Positions 40,755 through 48,712 of a DNA stretch of 64,000 nt are shown piece by piece. Positions within the stretch are counted from its first letter, which is position 1. Each line of letters starts with the position of its first letter. This DNA is from DASZQY01 sp963843565 (lineage in GTDB: Bacteria > Pseudomonadota > Alphaproteobacteria > Rhizobiales > Kaistiaceae), in assembly GCA_963843565.1 (NCBI GenBank), contig CAWJKY010000003.1:434001-498000 (forward strand), written 5' to 3'. A model generated the notes under the pieces. It saw only the letters and a program-made list of their open reading frames with translations, searched no databases and was not told the origin of the DNA. The position numbers were made by a program, and so were the translations under genes.

Positions 40755-41533
40755 GCGCGGCGATGCTCGAGATGCGCGACGTGTCGGTGGCGCTCGGCGG
40801 GCGGACGATCGTCGCCGATGCTTCGTTGAGCGTGTCGGCGGGCGAACTCGTCGCCGTGGTCGGTCCGAACGGGGCCGGCAAGACGACGATGCTGCGCGCC
40901 GCTGCGGGGCTTGTTGCGGCGACCGGTCGCGTGACGATCGACGGGCGGGCACTCGCCGACCTGTCGCTGCGTGACCGGGCGACGCGCGTCGCCTACCTCC
41001 CGCAAGGCCACGTGTTCCACTGGCCGCTGCCGGTTGCCGATGTGGTGGCGCTCGGGCGGCTGCCGCGCGGCGCCGGCGCTGACCTTTCCGAAGCCGATCG
41101 GGCGGCGGTGGTGCGCGCCATGGCCGAGACTGGCACGGCGCAATTCGCCGACCGGGCGGTCACGACGCTGTCCGGCGGCGAGCGGGCGCGGGTCGCGCTC
41201 GCCCGGGTGCTGGCGACCGAGGCGCCGCTGATCCTGGCGGACGAGCCGACTGCTTCGCTCGATCCGCGCTACCAGATCGCGGTCATCGAGATGCTGCGCC
41301 GGCATGCCGGGCGAGACGGCGCGGTGGTCGCCGTGCTCCACGACCTGGCACTGGCCGCGCGTCACGCCGACCGGGCGGTGGTCGTCGAGGATGGGCGGAT
41401 TGTCGCGGACGGGCCGCCGCGGGAGGTGCTGAACCCGGACCGGCTTGCCGCCACGTTCGGCATCAGGGCCGACGTGATCGACGTCCACGGCAGCCCGGTG
41501 ATCGTGCCGTGGTCGTTGGCGGACGGCGATTGA
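40751..41533 (+). CDS. btuD: Corrinoid ABC transporter ATP-binding protein, BtuD
   Basis: 260 residues. Walker A GPNGAGKTT near residues 38-46, Q-loop LPQGHVFHWPLPV, signature LSGGERARVALARVL, Walker B LILADEPTASLD and H-loop VLHDLALA are complete. FepC/BtuD-type ATPase. Its ATG overlaps the btuC stop (ATGA), so BtuC and BtuD are coupled. With the btuF gene it completes a corrinoid importer. Confidence 0.92.
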   Translation: MSAAMLEMRDVSVALGGRTIVADASLSVSAGELVAVVGPNGAGKTTMLRAAAGLVAATGRVTIDGRALADLSLRDRATRVAYLPQGHVFHWPLPVADVVALGRLPRGAGADLSEADRAAVVRAMAETGTAQFADRAVTTLSGGERARVALARVLATEAPLILADEPTASLDPRYQIAVIEMLRRHAGRDGAVVAVLHDLALAARHADRAVVVEDGRIVADGPPREVLNPDRLAATFGIRADVIDVHGSPVIVPWSLADGD

Positions 41534-41545
41534 AGGATTGGTATT

Positions 41546-41619
41546 TGGAGGCCTCGCCCGGAGTCGAACCGGGGTAGCGGGATTTGCAGTCCCGTGCATG
41601 GCCGCTCTGCCACGAGGCC
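41546..41619 (-). tRNA. tRNA-Cys (anticodon GCA)
   Basis: 74 bases including CCA. Acceptor GGCCTCG pairs with CGAGGCC; anticodon stem CGGGA/TCCCG closes loop CTGCAAA, giving GCA; T-arm TTCGACT. It lies on the minus strand between btuD and pcm. Confidence 0.97.
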
Positions 41620-41741
41620 GACCGCGGCGTGTATAGTGTGTTGGGCGGGCAGAGTGAAGGGAATCCGGCATTGTCTTGTCATCATTCGGCCCTGTCGTTA
41701 ATTACCAAGGGCGGGTCGCCTGGGTACGGGGAGTAGCGGCA

Positions 41742-42410
41742 ATGGACGAATTCGCCAGCGCGCGGACCAAGATGGTCGACTCGCAGCTGCGCACCGAAAA
41801 CGTGACCGACTACGCGATCCTGGCCGCCATGGGGGCCGTGCCGCGCGAAGCATTCGTGCCGGCCCACCAGCGGGCGCTTGCCTATCTTGACAAGGATGTG
41901 CCCATCAAAAGCGGCCCGGATGGGCTACCGCGCTACCTGATGGAGCCGGCGCCCTTCGCCCGGCTCCTGCAGCTTGCCGAGGTCAATCCGGACGACACGG
42001 TTCTCGATATTGGTTGCGGCGGCGGCTACTCGGCTGCCGTCATCGCCCGGCTGGCCAAGTTCGTGGTCGGGCTCGAATCGGACGCCAGTCTGGCCGCCGA
42101 GGCCTCCCAGCGTCTCAATCAGCTCGGCGTCGGCAATGTGAAGGTCGCCCTGGGGCCGCTGGAGCAGGGCCGGCCCGCGGACGGGCCCTATGACGTGATC
42201 GTGGTGGAGGGCGCCGTCGAGGTGCTCCCGGCTGCCCTCTTCGGCGAGTTGAAGGAGGGTGGACGGCTTGTCGCAGTCGTGGGGTACGGTCGTTCCGGTG
42301 TCGCGACCGTTTGCACCAAGAGCGACAACCAGATCGGAAGACGCGCCGCGTTCAACGCGGACGTGCGGCCGCTGCCGGGCTTCGCCAAGTCGCCTGCCTT
42401 TGTTTTCTGA
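41742..42410 (+). CDS. pcm: Protein-L-isoaspartate O-methyltransferase
   Basis: 222 residues. 'FASARTKMVDSQLRTENVTDYAILAAMGAVPREAFVP' is the conserved N-terminus; the SAM site is VLDIGCGGGYSAAVIARL near residue 87. It methylates isoaspartyl residues in aged proteins so that they revert. ATG 41742 has GGGGAG eight bases ahead, better than the in-frame start at 41676. Directly upstream of tolC, as in many Rhizobiales. Substitution of the usual GTGSGY by GCGGGY is seen in alphaproteobacterial members. Confidence 0.9.
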   Translation: MDEFASARTKMVDSQLRTENVTDYAILAAMGAVPREAFVPAHQRALAYLDKDVPIKSGPDGLPRYLMEPAPFARLLQLAEVNPDDTVLDIGCGGGYSAAVIARLAKFVVGLESDASLAAEASQRLNQLGVGNVKVALGPLEQGRPADGPYDVIVVEGAVEVLPAALFGELKEGGRLVAVVGYGRSGVATVCTKSDNQIGRRAAFNADVRPLPGFAKSPAFVF

Positions 42411-42473
42411 TCACACTCGCGGACGAATCACGCTAAGATTCAATCTGTTGCGTCGCGCAAGCGCGAAGTTTGT

Positions 42474-42501
42474 TTGACCACAACGAAGCGATCCCTAGAT
42501 T
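42474..42501 (+). promoter_or_regulatory. Probable promoter of tolC
   Basis: TTGACC at 42474-42479 and TAGATT at 42496-42501, spacer 16 bases, in a stretch clearly AT-richer than its surroundings. Placed 56 bases ahead of the proposed TTG start of tolC. Confidence 0.45.
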
Positions 42502-42556
42502 AGCGTGGTCACCGAGGGGCGCGGTTTGGCGCGCCAACCTAAACCGGGGTGGGGCC

Positions 42557-43921
42557 TTGCCTTTTTCGCGCCTTGGGCGTGCCGTGGTTGTGGCCATTGG
42601 CTGCGTCCTGCTCAGCTACGGAACAGCGTCGGCGGAAACACTCGCCGAGGCGCTGGCCGCCGCGTACTCGAACAATCCGACCCTCAACGCGCAGCGCGCG
42701 GCCTTGCGCGCCACGGATGAGGGCGTGCCGCAAGCGCTGGCCGGGTTCCGCCCGACGGTCTCCGGCTCGGCCGATGTCAGCTACAGCACCGGCACCTCGA
42801 GTTCCGGATCGGCGGCGGGATACCCGCGCGGCGTGTCGCTGTCGATCGTGCAGCCGATTTTCACAGGCGGGCGCACCGTGGCAGGTGTCAAGATCGCCGA
42901 AACCGCGGTGCTTGCCGGGCGCGAGACGCTGCGCAGCACCGAGCAATCGACGCTCCTATCCGCGGTCACCGCGTTCATGAACCTCGTGCAGGCTCAAGCG
43001 CTCCTGAATTTGGACAAGGAAAACGTCGATTTCTTGAGCCAGCAGGTGCGCGCGGCACAGGATCGGCTGAACGTCGGCGAGGGCACCAGGACCGATGTCG
43101 CCCAGGCGAGCGCCAGGCTCGCCGCAGGCCAGGCAACCTACAGTGCGGCCGTCTCGTCGCTCAACGCTGCGCTGGCCGTCTATGAGCAGGTGATCGGGCA
43201 CCGGCCGAAGAGCCTCGGCGCGGCCAAACCGATCGACGCGCTCCTGTCGAAGACCCTCAACGCGGCGGTTGCGGACGCTCTGACGCGACACCCGTCGATC
43301 TTGGCCGCTGGCTACAACATCGATATCGCCGAATACAACGTGAAGGTCGTGGAAGGCTCGCTGCTGCCGACGGTGAGCCTGTCCGGTACCCTGTCTCACC
43401 GCGACGACACCTCCCTGCCGGGAACCTGGCAGGACTCCGCGACGGCCATGGCGAAGCTCACCGTGCCGATCTATTCGGGCGGCCTCACGGCGTCGAAGGT
43501 CCGGCAGGCGAAAGAAACGCTCGGGCAGGCGCAGATCCAGCTCGACGTGGCGCGCGACACGATCCGCCAGGCGGTGATCTCGGCCTGGGGCCAGCTTGAC
43601 GCGGCGCGTGCCCAGATTCGCGCCGCGCAGGCGCAGGTGGCGGCGGAGAACCTCGTGCTGTCCGGCGTCATCGAGCAGCAGAAGGTCGGCCAGAGCACGA
43701 CCCTCGATGTCCTCAACGCGCAGCAGGACCTGCTCAATGCGCGTGTTGCGCTGATCAGCGCCCAGCATGATCGTGTGATCGCGGCCTACTCGCTGCTCGC
43801 GGCGATCGGCAAGCTGGACGCGAAGGTGATCGGCCTGAACGTGCAGACCTACGATCCGACCGACCACTACAAGAAGGTCCGCGACAAGTGGGGCGGGCTG
43901 CGGACGCCTGACGGTCGATAG
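42557..43921 (+). CDS. tolC: TolC family outer-membrane channel protein
   Basis: 454 residues from TTG 42557, which has GGGGTGGGG just upstream and puts a signal peptide at the N-terminus (about 1-25, ends ASA). Two OEP repeats: 'TLAEALAAAYSNNPTLNAQRAALRATDEGVPQALAGFRPTVS' starts the first, 'LSKTLNAAVADALTRHPSILAAGYNIDIAEYNVKVVEGSLLPTVSL' the second; each ends in long helical hairpins. The trimer forms the outer-membrane duct for type I secretion and RND pumps. The gene stands alone between pcm and popZ. Confidence 0.92.
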   Translation: MPFSRLGRAVVVAIGCVLLSYGTASAETLAEALAAAYSNNPTLNAQRAALRATDEGVPQALAGFRPTVSGSADVSYSTGTSSSGSAAGYPRGVSLSIVQPIFTGGRTVAGVKIAETAVLAGRETLRSTEQSTLLSAVTAFMNLVQAQALLNLDKENVDFLSQQVRAAQDRLNVGEGTRTDVAQASARLAAGQATYSAAVSSLNAALAVYEQVIGHRPKSLGAAKPIDALLSKTLNAAVADALTRHPSILAAGYNIDIAEYNVKVVEGSLLPTVSLSGTLSHRDDTSLPGTWQDSATAMAKLTVPIYSGGLTASKVRQAKETLGQAQIQLDVARDTIRQAVISAWGQLDAARAQIRAAQAQVAAENLVLSGVIEQQKVGQSTTLDVLNAQQDLLNARVALISAQHDRVIAAYSLLAAIGKLDAKVIGLNVQTYDPTDHYKKVRDKWGGLRTPDGR

Positions 43922-44065
43922 TCCGGGCGCCGGATGGTGCGCCGTCCACTATTCACCATTGTGATTGCATAGCGCGGGAAAACCCGTGGCGACGCTTCGG
44001 CGACTTGGGCTAGCCTCCAAACGGTCGAATCATTCGCGATTCCCCCGCGAGTTGCAGCCGGAACG

Positions 44066-44716
44066 ATGATGGCGAATTCACCCAGCAAGAACGGTTCGGT
44101 TGAAGAAATCCTGGCATCGATTCGCCAGGCGATTTCCGCCGATGACGCCAAGCGCACGCTGGAGCGGCATCGCAACGACGCCCGTGCGGCCGCCGCCGAC
44201 AAGGGGCCGGTGGCAAACGTGACCGACGTCTACGGCGGTGAGGACGCCGAGACGGGCGATGCGGAGCCGGTGGACGACGGCGACGAGGTTGACGTTTCGC
44301 CCGACCAGGATGTGATCGAACAGGCGATCGAGCAGGCGCTCAACGGCGTGCGCGCAGAACTCGAGGGGCGCCGACCGACCTCGCGGCTGGGGCGCACCGC
44401 CCGCATGAACGATGCGACGTCGGCGGATTCGATCGCGGCGCAGCGGGCAATTCCGCGGGCGCGGATCGCGGGAACGCGGCGGGAGATGGTAAGCCCGCGT
44501 CGGGCGCTCCTGTCCGGCCGTGCGGAAACACAGGTTTCGAGTTCGTTCGACGAACTCGCGCAGGCGATGATCACCGGCAACGCCGCCAAGCTCGACCGGG
44601 CCGTGGAAGAGGTTCTGCGTCCGATGCTGAAGACGTGGCTGGAGGGTAATCTCCCGCAGATCGTCGAGCGCCTGGTCCGTGACGAGATCGAGCGGGTCTC
44701 GCGCGGACGGAAGTAG
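44066..44716 (+). CDS. popZ: Polar organising protein PopZ (DUF2497)
   Basis: 216 residues. The N-terminal helix 'SVEEILASIRQAISADD' is the partner-binding region, a Pro/Asp/Glu-rich disordered linker follows (about 45-150), and the conserved C-terminal helices read 'FDELAQAMITGNAAKLDRAVEEVLRPMLKTWLEGNLPQIVERLVRDEIERV', the oligomerisation domain. PopZ forms a polar matrix that anchors the chromosome origin through ParB, or the growing pole in Rhizobiales. In this family it usually precedes valS, as here. Confidence 0.9.
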   Translation: MMANSPSKNGSVEEILASIRQAISADDAKRTLERHRNDARAAAADKGPVANVTDVYGGEDAETGDAEPVDDGDEVDVSPDQDVIEQAIEQALNGVRAELEGRRPTSRLGRTARMNDATSADSIAAQRAIPRARIAGTRREMVSPRRALLSGRAETQVSSSFDELAQAMITGNAAKLDRAVEEVLRPMLKTWLEGNLPQIVERLVRDEIERVSRGRK

Positions 44717-44742
44717 GGGCGCCCTTCGCCCGATCGACCTTA

Positions 44743-45252
44743 TTATGGACGGACGGCGTGCTTGCGCGCCATCAGGGCGACACCCTGCTCGGTGCGCACG
44801 CGCGTCAACTTGATGCGCTCGTTGTCGGTGAGAACGCCGAGATCGACGTCCCGGTCGGGCAATATGGCGACGACACGAGTGCCGATCCTGACCAGGACCT
44901 GAAGCCCCTCGGCGAAGCCGCGCCGCGACCAGTCGCGGAGCGCATCGTGAAACCGGGGCTTCCGCCAGGCGTCGGGATACGCCGGATCGACGCTGGCGAT
45001 GAGCTGGCTGCCGTCGTCGGCGAAGAACAGGACGATGTGCGACCGGTTGGGCTGCCACGCCTCGTCGAGCTGCGGCCGCATGAGCCACAGGCACCGGAAG
45101 GTGCGGCATTCGCCGGGGCGCTCCGCGTAGATTGCGCAGCCGGTACCGGGCCGGAAATGGTCGCACCAGGCGTGGCTGGGCTTGGCGATCGTCTCGACCG
45201 CCAGGAGTTTGCAGCACAGGCCGCAGGAGCCGCAGCCTCTCTCGCCATTCAT
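44743..45252 (-). CDS. YkgJ-type cysteine-cluster protein
   Basis: 169 residues. The N-terminal Cys pattern CGSCGLCCKLL, then WCDHFRPGTGCAIYAERPGECRTFRCLWL, gives eight cysteines, as in the zinc/iron-chelating CxxCxxCC family (PF03692). The rest shows a short alpha/beta part. Such proteins likely hold an Fe-S cluster or zinc; the reaction is unknown. It lies between popZ and valS on the opposite strand and has no operon partner. Confidence 0.82.
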   Translation of the reverse strand: MNGERGCGSCGLCCKLLAVETIAKPSHAWCDHFRPGTGCAIYAERPGECRTFRCLWLMRPQLDEAWQPNRSHIVLFFADDGSQLIASVDPAYPDAWRKPRFHDALRDWSRRGFAEGLQVLVRIGTRVVAILPDRDVDLGVLTDNERIKLTRVRTEQGVALMARKHAVRP

Positions 45253-45434
45253 GAAAGACAGATCCCTTGACGGTTCAGCGCCCGGTCCGGGCGAAGCGGA
45301 TCACCACGAACCGCCAAGTGTTCTCTTTTACCACGCCGGCTTCGCGACGGTCCACCGGGCCGGGGTCCGGTTGATTTGCCGCCCCGCTGAGATTACCAAC
45401 CTCACCCAGTTCCTTCGCCACATTCGGACCCTGC

Positions 45435-48149
45435 ATGCTTGAGAAGACCTACGACGCCGCTGCCGTCGAGCCGCGCATCTACGATGCGTGGGAGCGCGCC
45501 GGCGCGTTCAAGGCCGGGGCCGGCGCTCAACCCGGCGCAGACGCCTATTCGATCGTCATTCCGCCGCCGAATGTGACCGGCTCGCTGCACATCGGCCACG
45601 CCCTCAACAACACGCTGCAGGACATCCTGGTTCGCTTCGAGCGGATGCGGGGGAAAGACGTGTTGTGGCAGCCGGGCATGGACCACGCGGGCATCGCCAC
45701 CCAGATGGTCGTCGAGCGGCAGATGATGGAGCGCCAGGAGCCGAACCGGCGCACCATCGGCCGCGACGCCTTCGTTGAGAAGGTGTGGGCGTGGAAGGCC
45801 GAATCCGGCGGGGTGATCCTCAATCAGCTCAAGCGCCTCGGGGCCTCGTGCGACTGGTCGCGCGAGCGCTTCACGATGGACGAAGGGCTGTCGCGGGCAG
45901 TCCTCAAGGTGTTCGTCGACCTCTATCGCGCCGGGCTCATCTACAAGGACAAGCGGCTGGTCAACTGGGACCCGAACCTGCAGACGGCGATCTCCGATCT
46001 CGAGGTCGAGGCGATCGAGATGAAGGGCCACCTGTGGCACTTCAAGTATCCGATCGACGGCGAGACGGACCGCTTCATCGTGGTCGCCACGACACGGCCG
46101 GAGACCATGCTCGGCGACACGGCGGTGGCCGTTCACCCGGACGACGAGCGCTACAAGGACCTGGTCGGCAAGTTCGCGGTGCTGCCGCTGGTCGGGCGGA
46201 AGATTCCGATCGTCGCCGACAGCTACGCCGATCCGGAGACCGGATCCGGCGCGGTCAAGATCACGCCGGCGCACGACTTCAACGACTTCGAGGTCGGCAA
46301 GCGGCACAACCTGCCCATGGTCGGCGTTCTCGACACCGAGGCCAACATGGCCCTCAAGGGCAACGCCGACTTCCTGGAGGGCCTGCCGACCGGCAAGACC
46401 AAGGCGGCGCGCAGCCTCAAGGCAACCATCGATGCGCTCCACGGGCTCGATCGCTTCACGGCACGCAAGCGCGTCGTGGAGATGATGGAGAAGCAGGACC
46501 TTGTCGAAAAGGTCGAAGACCATGTCCATGCAGTGCCGCACGACGAGAAGTCGAAGACCACCGTCATCGAGCCGTTCCTCACCGACCAGTGGTACGTCGA
46601 CGCCAAGACGCTCGCCGCGCCGGCGATTGCCTCCGTGCGCGAGGGCCGCACCACCTTCGTCCCGAAGAGCTGGGAGAAGACCTACTTCGACTGGATGGAG
46701 AACATCCAGCCGTGGTGCATCTCGCGCCAGCTCTGGTGGGGCCATCAGATTCCGGCGTGGTACGCGCCCGACGGCACCGTTTTCGTCGCGCATGACGAGG
46801 CGGAGGCCCAGGCTGCCGCCGATGCGCAGTTCGGCAAGGCGACGAAACTGACCCGCGACGAGGATGTCCTCGATACGTGGTTCTCCTCGGCGCTGTGGCC
46901 GTTCTCGACGCTCGGCTGGCCGGAGGAGACGCCGGAACTCAAGCGCTACTACCCGACCAAGGCGCTCGTCACCGGCTTCGACATCATCTTCTTCTGGGTC
47001 GCCCGGATGATGATGATGGGCCTGTACTTCACCGGCACGGAACCCTTCCGCGATGTCTACATCCACGCCCTCGTCCGCGACGAGAAGGGCGCCAAGATGT
47101 CGAAGTCGAAGGGCAACGTCATCGACCCGCTGAACCTGATCGACGAATACGGCGCCGACGCTGTCCGCTTCACGCTTGCCGCAATGGCGGCACAGGGCCG
47201 CGACATCAAGCTGTCGACGCAGCGCGTCGAGGGCTACCGCAACTTCGCCACCAAGATCTGGAACGCCGGCCGCTTCGCGGAGCACTACGACGCCGCGCCC
47301 GTCGACGGGTTCGACCCCGCCGCCGCGAGCGAGACGCTGAACCGCTGGATCGCCACCGAGACCACGCGGGCGGTGAAGGCGATCACGGAAGCGATCGAAG
47401 CGTACAAGTTCAACGAGGCGGCGGCGGCCTTCTATCGGTTCGTCTGGAACCAGACCTGTGACTGGTACCTGGAGCTGTCGAAACCGGTGCTGTCCGGCGA
47501 GGACGGCCCGGCAAAGGCCGAGACCAAGGCGACCGTCGCCTGGGTGCTCGACCGGATCGCCGAGATGGGCCATCCGTTCATGCCGTTCCTGACCGAGGCG
47601 ATGTGGGATGCGCGCGGCGAGGGGCGGCAGCTGTTGGCGCTGACGCCCTGGCCGCAGCTCACCTTCGAGGACGATACGGCGGCCACCGAGATCAACTGGG
47701 TCATCGATTTCATCACCGCCGTGCGCTCCGTCCGCTCGGAGATGAACGTGCCCGCCGGGGCGATGGTGAACCTGGCGGTTTCGGGCGCGAAGTTCGCGAC
47801 CGCGGGCCGGCTTCAGACCCACGACGTGCTCATCCGCCGCCTGGCGCGGGTGGAGCGCATCGACCTTGCCGGCGCGCCGGTGCAGGGCGCCGTGCAGATC
47901 GTGGTCGGCGAGGCGACGGTGTCGATGCCGCTCGCCGGCATCATCGACATGGATGCCGAGCGCGCCCGTCTCGAGAAAGAGCGCGCCCGCACCATGCAGG
48001 ACATCGGCAAGATCGAAGCGAAGCTCGCCAACGAGCAATTCATGGCGAAGGCGAAGGAAGAAGTGATCGAGGAGCAGCGTCAGCGTCTCGCGGATGCATC
48101 GGCGCTTCGCGACAAACTCGACGCTGCGCTCGCCCGCCTCAGCGGCTGA
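45435..48149 (+). CDS. valS: Valyl-tRNA synthetase
   Basis: 904 residues, class I synthetase. 'PPPNVTGSLHIGHALNNTLQD' holds the HIGH motif, the CP1 editing domain spans about residues 180-400 ('TTRPETMLGDTAVAVHPDD'), and KMSKS is in 'GAKMSKSKGNVIDP' near residue 553. The anticodon domain and a C-terminal coiled coil ('DAERARLEKERARTMQDIGKIEAKLANEQFMAKAKEEV') follow. It charges tRNA-Val. Start ATG 45435. Confidence 0.97.
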   Translation: MLEKTYDAAAVEPRIYDAWERAGAFKAGAGAQPGADAYSIVIPPPNVTGSLHIGHALNNTLQDILVRFERMRGKDVLWQPGMDHAGIATQMVVERQMMERQEPNRRTIGRDAFVEKVWAWKAESGGVILNQLKRLGASCDWSRERFTMDEGLSRAVLKVFVDLYRAGLIYKDKRLVNWDPNLQTAISDLEVEAIEMKGHLWHFKYPIDGETDRFIVVATTRPETMLGDTAVAVHPDDERYKDLVGKFAVLPLVGRKIPIVADSYADPETGSGAVKITPAHDFNDFEVGKRHNLPMVGVLDTEANMALKGNADFLEGLPTGKTKAARSLKATIDALHGLDRFTARKRVVEMMEKQDLVEKVEDHVHAVPHDEKSKTTVIEPFLTDQWYVDAKTLAAPAIASVREGRTTFVPKSWEKTYFDWMENIQPWCISRQLWWGHQIPAWYAPDGTVFVAHDEAEAQAAADAQFGKATKLTRDEDVLDTWFSSALWPFSTLGWPEETPELKRYYPTKALVTGFDIIFFWVARMMMMGLYFTGTEPFRDVYIHALVRDEKGAKMSKSKGNVIDPLNLIDEYGADAVRFTLAAMAAQGRDIKLSTQRVEGYRNFATKIWNAGRFAEHYDAAPVDGFDPAAASETLNRWIATETTRAVKAITEAIEAYKFNEAAAAFYRFVWNQTCDWYLELSKPVLSGEDGPAKAETKATVAWVLDRIAEMGHPFMPFLTEAMWDARGEGRQLLALTPWPQLTFEDDTAATEINWVIDFITAVRSVRSEMNVPAGAMVNLAVSGAKFATAGRLQTHDVLIRRLARVERIDLAGAPVQGAVQIVVGEATVSMPLAGIIDMDAERARLEKERARTMQDIGKIEAKLANEQFMAKAKEEVIEEQRQRLADASALRDKLDAALARLSG

Positions 48150-48308
48150 TTTCGCTTTTCTGTGCATACCCTGTGCACAACGCGGGTGCGCGATTGGTGG
48201 CGCACGGTGAGTCAGCTACCCTGACGTCGCGGTAAATGCGGCCATGCACCGGGTTTTGATTGCCCGCGGTGCGACGTCTGCCAGTTCGGCAGCGAGGGGG
48301 CGTTTGTT

Positions 48309-48521
48309 ATGTTGCGTAGAGTTATTCCCGTTGCCGTTCCCGGTCCGGCGCCAATTGCGAGAACCGGGGACATATTCGTTTCTCCATCGTCACCGTTTCT
48401 GGGGAACTTCCGACGGCACGTGCGTCGCGGCCGGCCCGGAAGAATTGAGTTTGACCTGCGACCCGCCCGTAACGCGCCAGCACTCATGACAAGCTGGCGA
48501 CGTTCGATTTTCAAAGACTGA
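48309..48521 (+). CDS. Possible small basic protein in valS-SEL1 gap
   Basis: 70-codon open frame with a good ribosome site (GAGGGGG, eight bases before ATG 48309) and a strong terminator 36 bases after its stop. The peptide starts with a short hydrophobic run (MLRRVIPVAVPGPAP) and is Arg-rich; no family is recognised. The 563-base gap 48150-48712 holds only this, a second overlapping frame with no good start, and the terminator. It could equally be a small RNA ending at the terminator. Confidence 0.3.
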   Translation: MLRRVIPVAVPGPAPIARTGDIFVSPSSPFLGNFRRHVRRGRPGRIEFDLRPARNAPALMTSWRRSIFKD

Positions 48522-48556
48522 TTTCAAAGCTACCTGACCAACCTGACCCAAGGAGA

Positions 48557-48590
48557 CGCCGTGGAACCGCTTCCGCGGCGTTTTCCTTTT
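48557..48590 (+). terminator. Rho-independent terminator upstream of the SEL1 gene
   Basis: CGCCGTGGAA pairs with TTCCGCGGCG (10 pairs, one G-U) around a CCGC loop, followed by TTTTCCTTTT. This is the clearest intrinsic terminator in the window. It ends a transcript that starts somewhere in 48150-48500, or the read-through from valS. Confidence 0.8.
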
Positions 48591-48712
48591 CGCGCCAAAC
48601 GTAGCGAGCCGCGATTAGCCAATCTCGGCGTTTGGGCGTGTCAGCTCTCTGCCGAACGAATATGAATGGGCGTTTGTGGCCCGGCTGATTGCGTTCTGCA
48701 GGGGGGAATGAC

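Noticed and set aside
45402..48167. 921-codon open frame opposite valS; similar very long antisense frames opposite lon (60094-62661), the SEL1 gene (48641-51190), DUF2207 (5048-7006), UPF0261 (1898-3775) and glnA (52524-54371)
   Set aside because: Peptides are Arg/His/Asp-rich with no domain; such frames arise because GC-rich third positions of the real gene remove stops on the other strand.
48244..48489. Second open frame in the valS-SEL1 gap
   Set aside because: No ribosome site and composition like non-coding DNA; the frame at 48309 has the better start.
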